NCBI GenBank assembly: GCA_023435945.1 | Contig: JAEZLB010000015.1 | Coordinates: 1-13,161, forward strand | Length of the DNA: 13,161 nt | Direction: 5' to 3' | Source of the DNA: Pseudomonadota bacterium | GTDB taxonomy: Bacteria > Pseudomonadota > Gammaproteobacteria > Burkholderiales > Burkholderiaceae_D | Part shown: in pieces, positions 1-6,776 of the stretch | How the letters are laid out: each line of letters opens with the position of its first letter | Position numbering within the stretch: the first letter of the stretch is position 1 | Notes under the pieces: model-generated | The model's database searches: none | What the model saw: only the letters and a program-made list of their open reading frames with translations | Told to the model about the DNA's origin: nothing | Made by a program: the position numbers and the translations under genes

Positions 1-510
1 GCCATCGGTATCCTTCGGAACTTGGGCCATCTGCTCTATTTCCGCTCCACCTTCAAAGGATGGTTTGCGCCGTTTCTTTCTGGATTCAGGCTGATAGTAT
101 GCATTGGCAAATGCCAGCACATGATCGATCAACGGTTTCTGCAGCGGCAGCGTATCCACCTGCTCTCCAGCATCCATCATACGCGCTGCAGCGTTGTAGG
201 AAAGCGTTACCGTCTTGGGCATGGCAAGTTCGAGACCATTGTGCTCTTCAAGACGCCACATGATGAACCAACAAGGTTCGGGAGAAGTGGCATTCAGGAA
301 GTAACCTTCGGCTTCATCGGTGTACAGGCTAACCTGGATGCCGGAAAACAACCAGCGCCAGTCCGCCTCGTCCTCCCCTATGCAGGTGGGCTCCTGAAAG
401 ACACCCGTGTCGTGTACGACTTCGACGGGGGACCAGGCATACGGTTGCCAGCGATTGCCGATATGCCGGCGTTGCATGACAACGCCAATCTGTATGGCTT
501 CTGTTTCCAT
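1..510 (-). CDS. DUF3305 family protein, 3' end cut off by the window edge
   Basis: The minus strand is open from an ATG at 510-508 to the left edge, giving 170 residues without a stop. A TAA lies directly before the ATG in the same frame, so the start is here or at the internal ATG of codon 12. The motifs fit DUF3305: a 'WRWLFSGIQVSLYTDEAEGY' stretch near residues 51-70, 'LNATSPEP' at 72-79, 'WRLEE' at 85-89, 'VTLSYNAAARMMDAGEQVD' at 101-119, and a basic tail with 'ESRKKRRKP' around 142-150. DUF3305 genes commonly sit beside DUF3306 and molybdenum-dependent formate dehydrogenase genes; a role in assembling or supporting that enzyme is inferred, not proven. DUF3306 would be expected just outside the window to the left. 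No clear Shine-Dalgarno sequence precedes either start. No signal peptide or membrane segment is visible, so it is probably cytoplasmic. The nearest upstream gene on the same strand is mrp, 121 bp away. Confidence 0.82.
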   Translation of the reverse strand, partial: METEAIQIGVVMQRRHIGNRWQPYAWSPVEVVHDTGVFQEPTCIGEDEADWRWLFSGIQVSLYTDEAEGYFLNATSPEPCWFIMWRLEEHNGLELAMPKTVTLSYNAAARMMDAGEQVDTLPLQKPLIDHVLAFANAYYQPESRKKRRKPSFEGGAEIEQMAQVPKDTDG

Positions 511-587
511 TTAATCAAGCGTAGAGAGAAGTTGAACAGATACTGATACACCACTATGCCACAAATTCTCTCTTTTCGAGAACGCAG

Positions 588-625
588 ACAGGCGAAGGCG
601 CTAACAAGAAACGCTCTCCGCCTGT
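588..625 (-). terminator. Imperfect hairpin after mrp, possible weak terminator
   Basis: Arms ACAGGCG (588-594) and CGCCTGT (619-625) pair perfectly. An inner GCG (598-600) can pair with CGC (612-614), leaving a small internal loop. The hairpin begins 7 bp beyond the mrp stop codon. No T run follows it on the minus strand, so it may stabilise the 3' end or attenuate transcription into the DUF3305 gene rather than terminate it. Confidence 0.3.
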
Positions 626-631
626 AGGAGG

Positions 632-1720
632 CTAGTCGTTTTTGACAACAATGGAGGGAAACTTACTGCTCATATCCTTAGCCTTTTCCGCCACTTTTAC
701 CGCTACCTTGCGCGCGATGTCTTTGTAAATGGTAGCAACGGCACCATCAGGATCGGCCACCACAGTTGGCCTGCCGGAATCGGCCTGCTCGCGGATTGCC
801 ATGGTGAGCGGCAACGCGCCAAGGAAGTCAACATCATAATCCTTGCACATTTTTTCACCGCCGCCGGAGCCGAAAATGGGCTCGGTATGGCCGCAGTTGG
901 AGCAGATATGCACACTCATGTTCTCTACAATGCCCAGGATAGGGATTCCCACCTTCTCAAACATTTTCAAGCCCTTGCGCGCATCCAGCAAGGCAATATC
1001 CTGCGGCGTCGTAACAATCACCGCGCCGGTGACCGGCACCTTCTGAGAGAGCGTCAGCTGCACATCACCTGTGCCGGGTGGCATGTCGATAATCAGGTAG
1101 TCAAGATCGCGCCAGTTGGTCTGCTCCAGCAGTTGCTGCAAAGCCTGCGTTACGATGGGACCACGCCATACCATGGGCTCGTCGGGATTAATCATGAAAC
1201 CGATACTGGACACTTGCAGCCCGTAATTTTCCATCGGCTCCATGGTCTTGCCGTCATACGACTCCGGACGGCCTGAAATACCCATCATCATAGGCTGCGA
1301 GGGACCATAGATATCAGCATCGAGTATGCCTACCTGCGCGCCTTCGGCAGCCAGCGCCAGCGCCAGATTGACGGTCGTGGTAGATTTGCCAACACCGCCT
1401 TTGCCGGATGCAACAGCAATGATGTTTTTCACGTTAGGCATGAGCTTCACGCCGCGCTGCACTGCATGCGCGACGATCTTGGAGCTGATGTTAACACTGA
1501 CATTTCCAGCCCCCGGTACGCTACGCACCGCGGCAATCGCTGCCTTGCGCAGGCTGTCGAACTGGCTCTTGGCCGGATAACCCAGTTCTATATCGAATGA
1601 CACGTCAGCCCCATCAACCTGGATATTTTTGATGGTCTTGTTCGTTACCAGATCTTTGCCGGTGTTCGGATCTACCACCTGAGATAATGCCGACCGGACG
1701 GCTTCAGCTGTAATACTCAT
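632..1720 (-). CDS. apbC: Iron-sulfur cluster carrier protein Mrp/ApbC
   Basis: This is a cytoplasmic P-loop NTPase that carries [4Fe-4S] clusters to apoproteins (Mrp/NBP35/ApbC family). At 362 residues it has the usual full length. An N-terminal MIP18/DUF59 domain occupies about residues 1-90. The ATPase domain carries the deviant Walker A motif GKGGVGKST at 106-114, 'LDADIYGPSQP' at 133-143 and 'IIDMPPGTGD' at 210-219. The cluster-binding CSNC is at 273-276. The ATG at 1720-1718 is preceded by TAAGGA at 9 bp spacing, with a second AAGGA abutting the start. The gene is divergent from mobA and upstream of the DUF3305 gene on the same strand. That context fits supply of Fe-S clusters to a molybdenum iron-sulfur enzyme such as formate dehydrogenase, but the protein is general and needs no such partner. 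The name mrp is equally used. Confidence 0.95.
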   Translation of the reverse strand: MSITAEAVRSALSQVVDPNTGKDLVTNKTIKNIQVDGADVSFDIELGYPAKSQFDSLRKAAIAAVRSVPGAGNVSVNISSKIVAHAVQRGVKLMPNVKNIIAVASGKGGVGKSTTTVNLALALAAEGAQVGILDADIYGPSQPMMMGISGRPESYDGKTMEPMENYGLQVSSIGFMINPDEPMVWRGPIVTQALQQLLEQTNWRDLDYLIIDMPPGTGDVQLTLSQKVPVTGAVIVTTPQDIALLDARKGLKMFEKVGIPILGIVENMSVHICSNCGHTEPIFGSGGGEKMCKDYDVDFLGALPLTMAIREQADSGRPTVVADPDGAVATIYKDIARKVAVKVAEKAKDMSSKFPSIVVKND

Positions 1721-1747
1721 TCCTTCATTTCCTTATAAGGTTTCGCC

Positions 1748-1760
1748 GTTTAGTCTAAAC
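1748..1760. promoter_or_regulatory. Perfect short palindrome upstream of mrp, operator candidate
   Basis: GTTTAG-T-CTAAAC is a perfect 6-bp inverted repeat around one central base, 27 bp upstream of the mrp start codon. Its position suits a repressor site in the mrp leader or core promoter. No regulator can be named from the sequence, and short palindromes also arise by chance. Confidence 0.25.
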
Positions 1761-1866
1761 CAATTCATGTTTGTATCGCTGCTTGGACATTAGGCAGTCC
1801 CATTGCGTTATATTTGCCGCAGCTCATGTCGCCAGGACGGCGACGGCACATTCCTGCAGCGCAAGC

Positions 1867-1874
1867 TATACAAT
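1867..1874 (+). promoter_or_regulatory. Possible -10 element of the mobA promoter
   Basis: TATACAAT contains TACAAT (5 of 6 to the sigma-70 consensus), about 87 bp before the mobA start. The matching -35 position holds only a poor GGCACA, so this is a weak call. Confidence 0.2.
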
Positions 1875-1960
1875 GTCGCACACAAAGCGTCATTCCATCA
1901 TGAATGCGATGCGCCGCCATCATAAACCATCCAGCAATTCAATATAGCCCTTCGAAAACA

Positions 1961-2551
1961 ATGGATATTCAACAGGTCACAGGTCTGATACTTGCCGGCG
2001 GTCGCGGTACCCGCATGGGAACCGTAGACAAGGGATTACAAACATTCCGGGGCATGCCCATGGCACTGCATGTCATGCTACGCCTTTCCCCACAGGTTGG
2101 CACACTTATGATTAATGCCAATCAGAATCTTGCCCCGTACGAAGCTTTCGGCGTTGCCGTATGGCCGGATCAGGTGCAGGGTTTTGCTGGCCCGCTCGCC
2201 GGCATACAGACTGGACTCTCTCATTGCGACACCGAGTACATGGTCACTGCGCCCTGCGATTCGCCGTTCCTTCCCACGGATCTGGTGCAACGCCTGGGAA
2301 CCGCTCTTGAAAGCAATCAAGCTGATCTGGCGGTTGCCGTTACCGGCGAAGGAGAAAATCGCCAGGCTCATCCTGTGTTCTGCCTGATGAAAACCTCCTT
2401 GCTGGATCACCTGACCGGCTTTCTTCAGTCTGGCGGGCGGAAGATTGATGCATGGTATGGCACTTTAAAAGTTGTCGAGGTGAACTTCCCCGATGAAGAT
2501 GGCTTCCGAAATATCAACACGCTCGAAGAGTTGAAACGCTTCGAAGGCTAA
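1961..2551 (+). CDS. mobA: Molybdenum cofactor guanylyltransferase MobA
   Basis: MobA joins GMP from GTP to molybdopterin to make the guanine dinucleotide form of the cofactor (MGD) used by formate dehydrogenases, nitrate reductases and other DMSO-reductase-family enzymes; it acts in the cytosol. The nucleotide-binding signature 'LAGGRGTRMGTVDKG' lies at residues 11-25, 'GFAGPLAGIQTGL' at 74-86, 'APCDSPFLP' (metal-binding aspartate) at 97-105, and the terminal 'FRNINTLEELKRF' at 182-194. The start at 1961 gives 196 residues, close to the roughly 195 of the E. coli protein. The frame is open upstream to an ATG at 1904, but those 19 residues have no family counterpart. No strong ribosome-binding site is visible. 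The gene stands alone, divergent from mrp. With the DUF3305 gene nearby, a formate dehydrogenase is the likely client (inference). Confidence 0.93.
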   Translation: MDIQQVTGLILAGGRGTRMGTVDKGLQTFRGMPMALHVMLRLSPQVGTLMINANQNLAPYEAFGVAVWPDQVQGFAGPLAGIQTGLSHCDTEYMVTAPCDSPFLPTDLVQRLGTALESNQADLAVAVTGEGENRQAHPVFCLMKTSLLDHLTGFLQSGGRKIDAWYGTLKVVEVNFPDEDGFRNINTLEELKRFEG

Positions 2552-2578
2552 TGACTTTAAATTCGCCTTTTCTCCTTA

Positions 2579-2614
2579 AGGATCAGCTATCGTCTCAACA
2601 CGGTTGCTGATCCT
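2579..2614 (+). repeat. 9-bp perfect inverted repeat downstream of mobA
   Basis: AGGATCAGC (2579-2587) and GCTGATCCT (2606-2614) are perfect complements around an 18-base loop, 28 bp after the mobA stop codon. The position suits a transcription terminator, but no T tract follows on either strand, so rho-independent termination is uncertain. It could instead be an mRNA-stabilising hairpin. Confidence 0.4.
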
Positions 2615-2715
2615 AGGCCGCAGCTTTCATATCTCCGGCGATGCGCTAAGCAGTCGCCCCAAGAAGGCCCTCTTTAGGAAACCAGATTAGAGTCCGCATC
2701 CTCTTCCAAGAAACG

Positions 2716-2766
2716 CCGGGTGCCAGACGGCTCTCCGTATTCCGTCGCAATACCTCTGGCACCCGG
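2716..2766. repeat. Large hairpin with a 12-bp perfect stem
   Basis: CCGGGTGCCAGA (2716-2727) pairs perfectly with TCTGGCACCCGG (2755-2766). The 27-base loop contains a second small stem, GTATT (2737-2741) with AATAC (2749-2753). No T tract follows on either strand. It lies about 165 bp past mobA and 630 bp before the next gene. It could be a REP-like dispersed element, the core of a small RNA or an operator; the window holds only one copy, so these cannot be told apart here. Confidence 0.55.
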
Positions 2767-3217
2767 ACATCAAGGAGATGTGCATAAAAACAACGCGGTG
2801 ATTGTGGCGTGCCTGGGTTGGAAAAGATTTCATGCGCCCTCTCTTTTACAAATAGGGGCCCCCTCCAGTCGCCCATATATTGTCCTTCCAACCGTTTAAA
2901 TTTGTAACTTTCTAACAACGTTTTTTATCGAATGTAGATACCCCTCGGCCCAGGCATTGATACTTGGCCAACAACAACCTTACCCCCCACCATACCCGAC
3001 CAAAAAGTCTCACGTCCCCGGAAAGCATGCCGAGCCAACTCCTTGTATTCGTGGGCTGAGCGTGAATACTGCAAGGGGAAGGCAGCCTGCGCTCCACGGT
3101 AAAAAAACGGCTAATTTTCTTTCGCCGCACCGCAGAAATAGACGACATTTTTCTGCACCCATCCCCTTTTTCTCCTCCTGTTATTTCGCCTTTCGCCTGC
3201 ACGATAGTCCAGGTTGT

Positions 3218-3231
3218 TGTCAAAATTGACA
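3218..3231. promoter_or_regulatory. Palindrome 1 of a pair upstream of the LuxR-type gene
   Basis: TGTCAAAATTGACA has perfect 6-bp arms around a central AA, centred at 3224.5. Its right arm is also a consensus -35 hexamer (TTGACA, 3226-3231), though no good -10 follows at 16-18 bp. It shares TTGTYAAAA with the second palindrome 32 bp downstream. Confidence 0.4.
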
Positions 3232-3248
3232 TATGTTGTGATGCATGA

Positions 3249-3264
3249 AATTGTTAAAACAATT
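3249..3264. promoter_or_regulatory. Palindrome 2 of a pair upstream of the LuxR-type gene
   Basis: AATTGTTAAAACAATT has perfect 7-bp arms around a central AA, centred at 3256.5. That is 32 bp (about three helical turns) from palindrome 1 and 133 bp before the regulator's start codon. It is a candidate dimer-binding operator, possibly for autoregulation. Confidence 0.4.
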
Positions 3265-3397
3265 GCAATAAACAACAAGAACTACCTTGGAAATATGTAC
3301 TTTTCTCGTATGAGAATGTTTTCAGCGGAAACAAGGTAAAACCTTCTACGCTTTTGTGCTTGCTTGCAACGGAAGTCAAATAAGGAGATTCGCCAGT

Positions 3398-4129
3398 ATG
3401 GAACACCACTTCGAGAAACGCTTGCCAGCCTCATTGAATTTTGTCCTGATTTGCCAGCAATTCCCCTCCTCCGCCGCATTACGACTTTATCTTGAGAGTA
3501 AAGGCTGTATGGTGATCCAGCAGGACGAGACGATAGTCGGCATAGGGGCAACCGCCCCCGTTCCATCACGCATTGAAGTGCAGACGCCGACCTACCAAAA
3601 CGCCCATCCGGGCGCAAGACGAGAGGTGGAGATTCATGCCTACCTGCGCACGCCGCTCACCTGGAAAACGGATTGGGCTTCCTCATTTCACCCCAAGGAC
3701 AACCCCAGGCAAGAATTTGCCAGTTTTTATAACAAGACTGACAAAGACAGAGAAGATCATCTGTGCCTGGTATTTATCAGAGCTTCCTGCGATGGCAACA
3801 TCTCCCCCATGCCGAATTATTTCTTCGAGGAAGCCCTGAGACATATACGCGCCGCCTACGCTCAACACGGGCACAAGACTATTTCACACATTGATAGCGT
3901 AATGGATAGTGAAGAAAGCAAGCCTATCAAGGACTCCGTGCATCTAACAGCGCGCGAGCATGAAATCCTCAAATGGGTGTCCGAAGGAAAAGGATGTTGG
4001 GAAACCGGCGCGATACTCGGCATTTCGGAACGCACGGTGAAATTTCACCTGCAAAACATCTATCGCAAACTCAACGTGGTCAACAGAGCGCAGGCGATTA
4101 CCAAAGCCATGCGCTATGCGCTGATATAA
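3398..4129 (+). CDS. LuxR-type transcriptional regulator with an unassigned N-terminal domain
   Basis: This is a DNA-binding transcription factor of 243 residues. Residues 181-238 form a clear LuxR/GerE helix-turn-helix: 'LTAREHEILKWVSEGK' (183-198), then 'ISERTVKFHLQNIYRKLNV' (209-227). The first 160 or so residues form a separate domain that is neither a receiver (no DD...D...K pattern) nor an obvious autoinducer-binding domain. The opening 'MEHHFEKRLPASLNF' recalls EpsA-type regulators tied to PEP-CTERM/exopolysaccharide loci of betaproteobacteria, but that link is tentative, and no exosortase or polysaccharide gene is in the window. The ATG at 3398 is chosen because TAAGGAG (3381-3387) sits 10 bp before it; an earlier ATG at 3356 lacks such support. 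Two palindromes upstream suggest regulated, perhaps self-regulated, expression. The gene is monocistronic, ends at a strong terminator, and converges on the DUF3299 operon. Confidence 0.85.
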   Translation: MEHHFEKRLPASLNFVLICQQFPSSAALRLYLESKGCMVIQQDETIVGIGATAPVPSRIEVQTPTYQNAHPGARREVEIHAYLRTPLTWKTDWASSFHPKDNPRQEFASFYNKTDKDREDHLCLVFIRASCDGNISPMPNYFFEEALRHIRAAYAQHGHKTISHIDSVMDSEESKPIKDSVHLTAREHEILKWVSEGKGCWETGAILGISERTVKFHLQNIYRKLNVVNRAQAITKAMRYALI

Positions 4130-4153
4130 CAGACATCCTTTGTATAGCCAGGT

Positions 4154-4182
4154 AATAACCGACTGCCCACCATTCGGTTATT
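4154..4182 (+). terminator. Rho-independent terminator of the LuxR-type gene
   Basis: AATAACCGA (4154-4162) and TCGGTTATT (4174-4182) form a perfect 9-bp stem with an 11-base loop, followed by TTCCTTTG on the plus strand. It starts 25 bp after the regulator's stop. The right arm contains the stop codon of the convergent DUF3299 gene (4178-4180), so one hairpin marks the end of both genes. Confidence 0.75.
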
Positions 4183-4780
4183 TTCCTTTGTAGGGGGTCA
4201 CCGTTTCCGCGTTCATCTGATAACCGGATGTACCGAACTCGGTATCAGTACGCGCCATGCCCAGTGTTCCGTTCACCCATACCGCATCCATGATCTGAAC
4301 ATTTTTCAACGGCTTGGCAGCGACAACGTGAATGATCTGGTTAGCTGGCGGTGGCGGGGTATGAATACATGCGCCGAAATACGGGACCAACAGGAATTCC
4401 CTTATCTGACCGCGCTCGGTATCAAGAGGCACTACAAAGCCAGGAATGCGTATGCGCTTTCCATTCAGCGATGGCTCGACAGGCGCTTCATTCCACTCCT
4501 TGCGCATGAGCTCTAATGCCTCCATGGCACGCGGATCATTATCTTCAAGCGTGTCGAAATTCAGATCCTTGAAGAGCTTTTCCGGATTCCAGTGCGTGGG
4601 TACCAGATCCTCCCAACTGATCTCCTTGAACGCTTGCGCGGCGCCCGCTGCACTTCCCTGCTTCAAGCGCTCACCCACCTTGTAATCCGTCTTTCCCTTG
4701 GAAACTGCATCTTGCGACAAGGCCGATGCTTGCACGCCTACCAGCAGTACGACACTCAGCAAAACATTCAGCAATTTCAT
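4178..4780 (-). CDS. DUF3299 family secreted protein, last gene of a zinc-type ABC operon
   Basis: The product has 200 residues and an N-terminal signal peptide ('MKLLNVLLSVVLLVGVQASA', cleavage near residue 20-23), so it is expected in the periplasm. The family signature lies in the C-terminal half: 'RIPGFVVPLD' at 111-120, 'FLLVPYFGACIHTPPPPANQ' at 129-148 with Cys138 and His140, and 'MDAVWVNGTL' at 164-173. The Cys-His pair could bind metal, but the biochemical role is unknown. The start at 4780 is supported by an AGAGGAAAAG purine-rich site just upstream; an extended start at 4900 would overlap the permease gene deeply and hide the signal peptide. The gene begins 11 bp after the permease stop, so it is almost certainly cotranscribed with it. 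The same order (DUF2796, ATPase, permease, DUF3299) occurs in P. aeruginosa PA4063-PA4066. Confidence 0.9.
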   Translation of the reverse strand: MKLLNVLLSVVLLVGVQASALSQDAVSKGKTDYKVGERLKQGSAAGAAQAFKEISWEDLVPTHWNPEKLFKDLNFDTLEDNDPRAMEALELMRKEWNEAPVEPSLNGKRIRIPGFVVPLDTERGQIREFLLVPYFGACIHTPPPPANQIIHVVAAKPLKNVQIMDAVWVNGTLGMARTDTEFGTSGYQMNAETVTPYKGK

Positions 4781-4791
4781 ACTTTTCCTCT

Positions 4792-6054
4792 TTACACTCG
4801 CGGCGTCAGGCCATCGGCCAATGATAAGCGATAGGCACGGTAGCCGGGCACGAGGCTGGCCAATAATCCCACTGCCACAACCGCCCCTAGCAGCGGCCAC
4901 TCTTCCCCCGACAGGAAAGTAAGGTGCAACCGCAGGCCATAATGTGCCTCCACCAGCGGCCCAATCACCAGAGACACTCCATTCAGCAGTATCAGTCCAG
5001 TCACCGAACCCAATAATGTAATACCCAAGCCCTCAATGACCAACATAACAAAAACATGAATCGGCTGCGCGCCCACCGAGCGAAGAATTGCCAGTTCACG
5101 CCGGCGTTCATTCAATCCGGCCAGAATCACGGCCATCAAGCCACCCAGTCCGACCAGCACCACCATCACCGACACCAGCAGCAAGGTTTTTTCAACCATG
5201 CCCACGACCTGCCACAACTGGTCCAGTGCCACACCGGGCAACACCGCAACCAGCGGCTCGGCCTCATATTGATTGACGAACCGCTGCACCCGAAATACCG
5301 CGGTGCGACTCTCAAGCCCAACCAGCATAGCGGTCACTGACTTTGGCCTCAGGTCAAACTTGCGTACATATTCGGCGGGAATCGACAAGCCCGGCATGAG
5401 TGCCCCTCCCTGCCAGTTCAGATGAATGGCTTCCATCGCTTCCAGGCTGATATGCACCGATCGGTCCACGGGCGTACCGGTGCGCTCCAGTATGCCGGTT
5501 ACGACAAAAGGCTTGTCATCGTGCGCAGCAAAGGCCACGTCCTTCATGCCATGGTTCAGCGTGATAGTGTCACCAACCTTGTAACCCAGACGCGCTGCCA
5601 CTTCCGCGCCCACTACCGCATCGAAAAGGCCATCAAACACCTTGCCTTCCTTCAGCACTAACTTGCGGGACGCGCCATAGTGAAAATACTGAAAATAATC
5701 GGCCACCGTACCCACGACCGGATAACCGCGATGCGAATCTCCCAGCGACAATGGCACGGCCCACGCAACGGCAGGATGCTGGCTGATTTCCTGCACGCTG
5801 TTCCAGCTCATGTTGGTGGTCGCCTCGCCCATGCGGAAAATTGCATACAACATCAATTGCACGGGACTGGTCCGCGCACCAATGACGAGGTCAGTGCCTG
5901 ACACCGATTGCGAAAAACTTTGCCTCGCATCGTGCCGCAGGCGCTCGACGCCCAGCAACATCATTACGCTCAGCGCCATGGCCATCACCACCAATCCCAA
6001 TGTAAGACGGCGATTCCAGGCACTGCGCCACGCAAGTATGGGCAAATGCATCAT
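4792..6054 (-). CDS. FtsX/MacB-type ABC transporter permease
   Basis: An inner-membrane subunit of 420 residues with the MacB/LolC/FtsX layout: one membrane segment near 18-36, a large periplasmic domain (about 40-285), then three segments near 290-313, 335-365 and 386-404. The cytoplasmic coupling motif 'NERRRELAILRSVGA' at 315-329 is typical of the family. The ATG at 6054 overlaps the stop codon of the ATPase gene (ATGA), with GGGAGG about 10 bp upstream inside that gene, indicating translational coupling; the adjacent ATG at 6051 could also serve. Proteins of this type usually do not form a classical channel but use ATP hydrolysis to drive work on periplasmic or lipoprotein substrates. Here the partners are probably the DUF2796 and DUF3299 proteins. 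A link to zinc is by analogy with PA4063-PA4066; the substrate is unknown. Confidence 0.93.
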   Translation of the reverse strand: MMHLPILAWRSAWNRRLTLGLVVMAMALSVMMLLGVERLRHDARQSFSQSVSGTDLVIGARTSPVQLMLYAIFRMGEATTNMSWNSVQEISQHPAVAWAVPLSLGDSHRGYPVVGTVADYFQYFHYGASRKLVLKEGKVFDGLFDAVVGAEVAARLGYKVGDTITLNHGMKDVAFAAHDDKPFVVTGILERTGTPVDRSVHISLEAMEAIHLNWQGGALMPGLSIPAEYVRKFDLRPKSVTAMLVGLESRTAVFRVQRFVNQYEAEPLVAVLPGVALDQLWQVVGMVEKTLLLVSVMVVLVGLGGLMAVILAGLNERRRELAILRSVGAQPIHVFVMLVIEGLGITLLGSVTGLILLNGVSLVIGPLVEAHYGLRLHLTFLSGEEWPLLGAVVAVGLLASLVPGYRAYRLSLADGLTPRV

Positions 6055-6767
6055 GCCGCTACAACCTCCCTCACTGCGTAATTGATTTCATTTAGCGCCA
6101 CTGACCTGTCGAAATACGGCATCAGCCTTTTGTCATGACTGACGAAAATGACGCTGGCTTGTGACTGCGCGCACTCTTTCAACAGCAGGGCCAGAAAATC
6201 ATCTTGGCGCTCAGCATCCAGTGCTGACGTAGGTTCGTCTGCGATGATCAGTTCCGGCCTGCCGATCAATGCTCGTGCAGCCGCCACGCGCTGCTGCTGA
6301 CCTACGCTAAGTTCAGTTACCGGCCGCTGCTGCAATGCCGGATCGAGATCGAGATCCTTAAGCAACCGGACCGCTTCTTCGTGTAAAGACAAGCCCGATG
6401 ACAGCGCGCGTTCGCGTCGCGCTGATGAAAAGCGGCATGGCAATAACACATTATCCAGCATGGACAAATGTGGAATGAGGTTGAATTGCTGGAAAATGAA
6501 ACCGATGTGATCGGCGCGAAAGCGATCGCGCGCGCGCCCATTCAAATGGGCCAGATCGGCTTCCAGAATACGCACCTGACCACGCTCCGGGGTCAGCACA
6601 CCGCCCAGCAATCCAAGCAAGGTACTTTTGCCGCTGCCGCTGGGCCCGTACAGAAATATCCGCTCGCCACCACCGACACAAAACGCGGGGATATCCAGGC
6701 AAAGTGACTTATCCCTTCCCCACCGAAATTGCAGATCTGTTATATGAACGATGTCTGAAATGAGCAT
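6051..6767 (-). CDS. LolD/MacB-type ABC transporter ATP-binding protein
   Basis: The cytoplasmic ATPase partner of the FtsX-type permease, 238 residues and full length. All motifs are intact: Walker A 'GPSGSGKST' at 41-49, Q-loop glutamine in 'FQQFN' at 92-96, signature 'LSVGQQQRV' at 153-161 (LSVGQ in place of the usual LSGGQ, common in this subgroup), Walker B 'LIIADEP' at 173-179 with the D-loop 'SALD' at 181-184, and the switch histidine in 'VSHD' at 209-212. It starts 9 bp after the DUF2796 stop and overlaps the permease by 4 bp (ATGA), so the three genes form one transcript. No strong ribosome-binding site precedes the ATG, which fits coupling to translation of the gene before it. ATP hydrolysis would power the permease; the transported or remodelled substrate is not known. 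Confidence 0.94.
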   Translation of the reverse strand: MLISDIVHITDLQFRWGRDKSLCLDIPAFCVGGGERIFLYGPSGSGKSTLLGLLGGVLTPERGQVRILEADLAHLNGRARDRFRADHIGFIFQQFNLIPHLSMLDNVLLPCRFSSARRERALSSGLSLHEEAVRLLKDLDLDPALQQRPVTELSVGQQQRVAAARALIGRPELIIADEPTSALDAERQDDFLALLLKECAQSQASVIFVSHDKRLMPYFDRSVALNEINYAVREVVAA

Positions 6768-6776
6768 GGGCTGATT

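Larger units (their letters stand above)
2552..3397. other. Long intergenic region without a convincing gene
   Basis: About 850 bp separate mobA from the LuxR-type regulator. Open frames of 90-106 codons exist on the minus strand (2646-2918 and 2912-3232), but their products are rich in Arg, Trp, Cys and Ser, match no family I know, and lack a credible ribosome-binding site. The left half holds two strong inverted repeats (2579-2614 and 2716-2766). The right half turns AT-rich and holds two paired palindromes (3218-3264). I see no tRNA or rRNA. It may be a decayed gene region, contain a small RNA, or serve as a long regulatory leader. Confidence 0.6.

Noticed and set aside
22..546. Plus-strand open frame of 174 codons
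   Set aside because: It is antisense to the DUF3305 reading frame, which shows clear family motifs; the plus-strand product has none.
1904..1960. Longer N-terminus for MobA from the upstream ATG
   Set aside because: The extra 19 residues have no counterpart in MobA; the start at 1961 gives the normal length.
2772..2897. AAGGAG followed by short ATG (7-codon) and GTG (39-codon) frames after the large hairpin
   Set aside because: The spacing from AAGGAG to either start is 0-2 bases, too short for initiation, and the product is not recognisable.
2646..2918. Minus-strand 90-codon frame
   Set aside because: It has no family resemblance, runs through the large hairpin, and lacks a ribosome-binding site.
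2912..3232. Minus-strand 106-codon frame
   Set aside because: Composition is unlike a real protein (many Arg, Trp, Ser and Cys), there is no start signal, and its start codon lies within palindrome 1.
3226..3254. Sigma-70 promoter from the perfect TTGACA
   Set aside because: No acceptable -10 hexamer occurs at 16-18 bp; the hexamer is explained as the arm of a palindrome.
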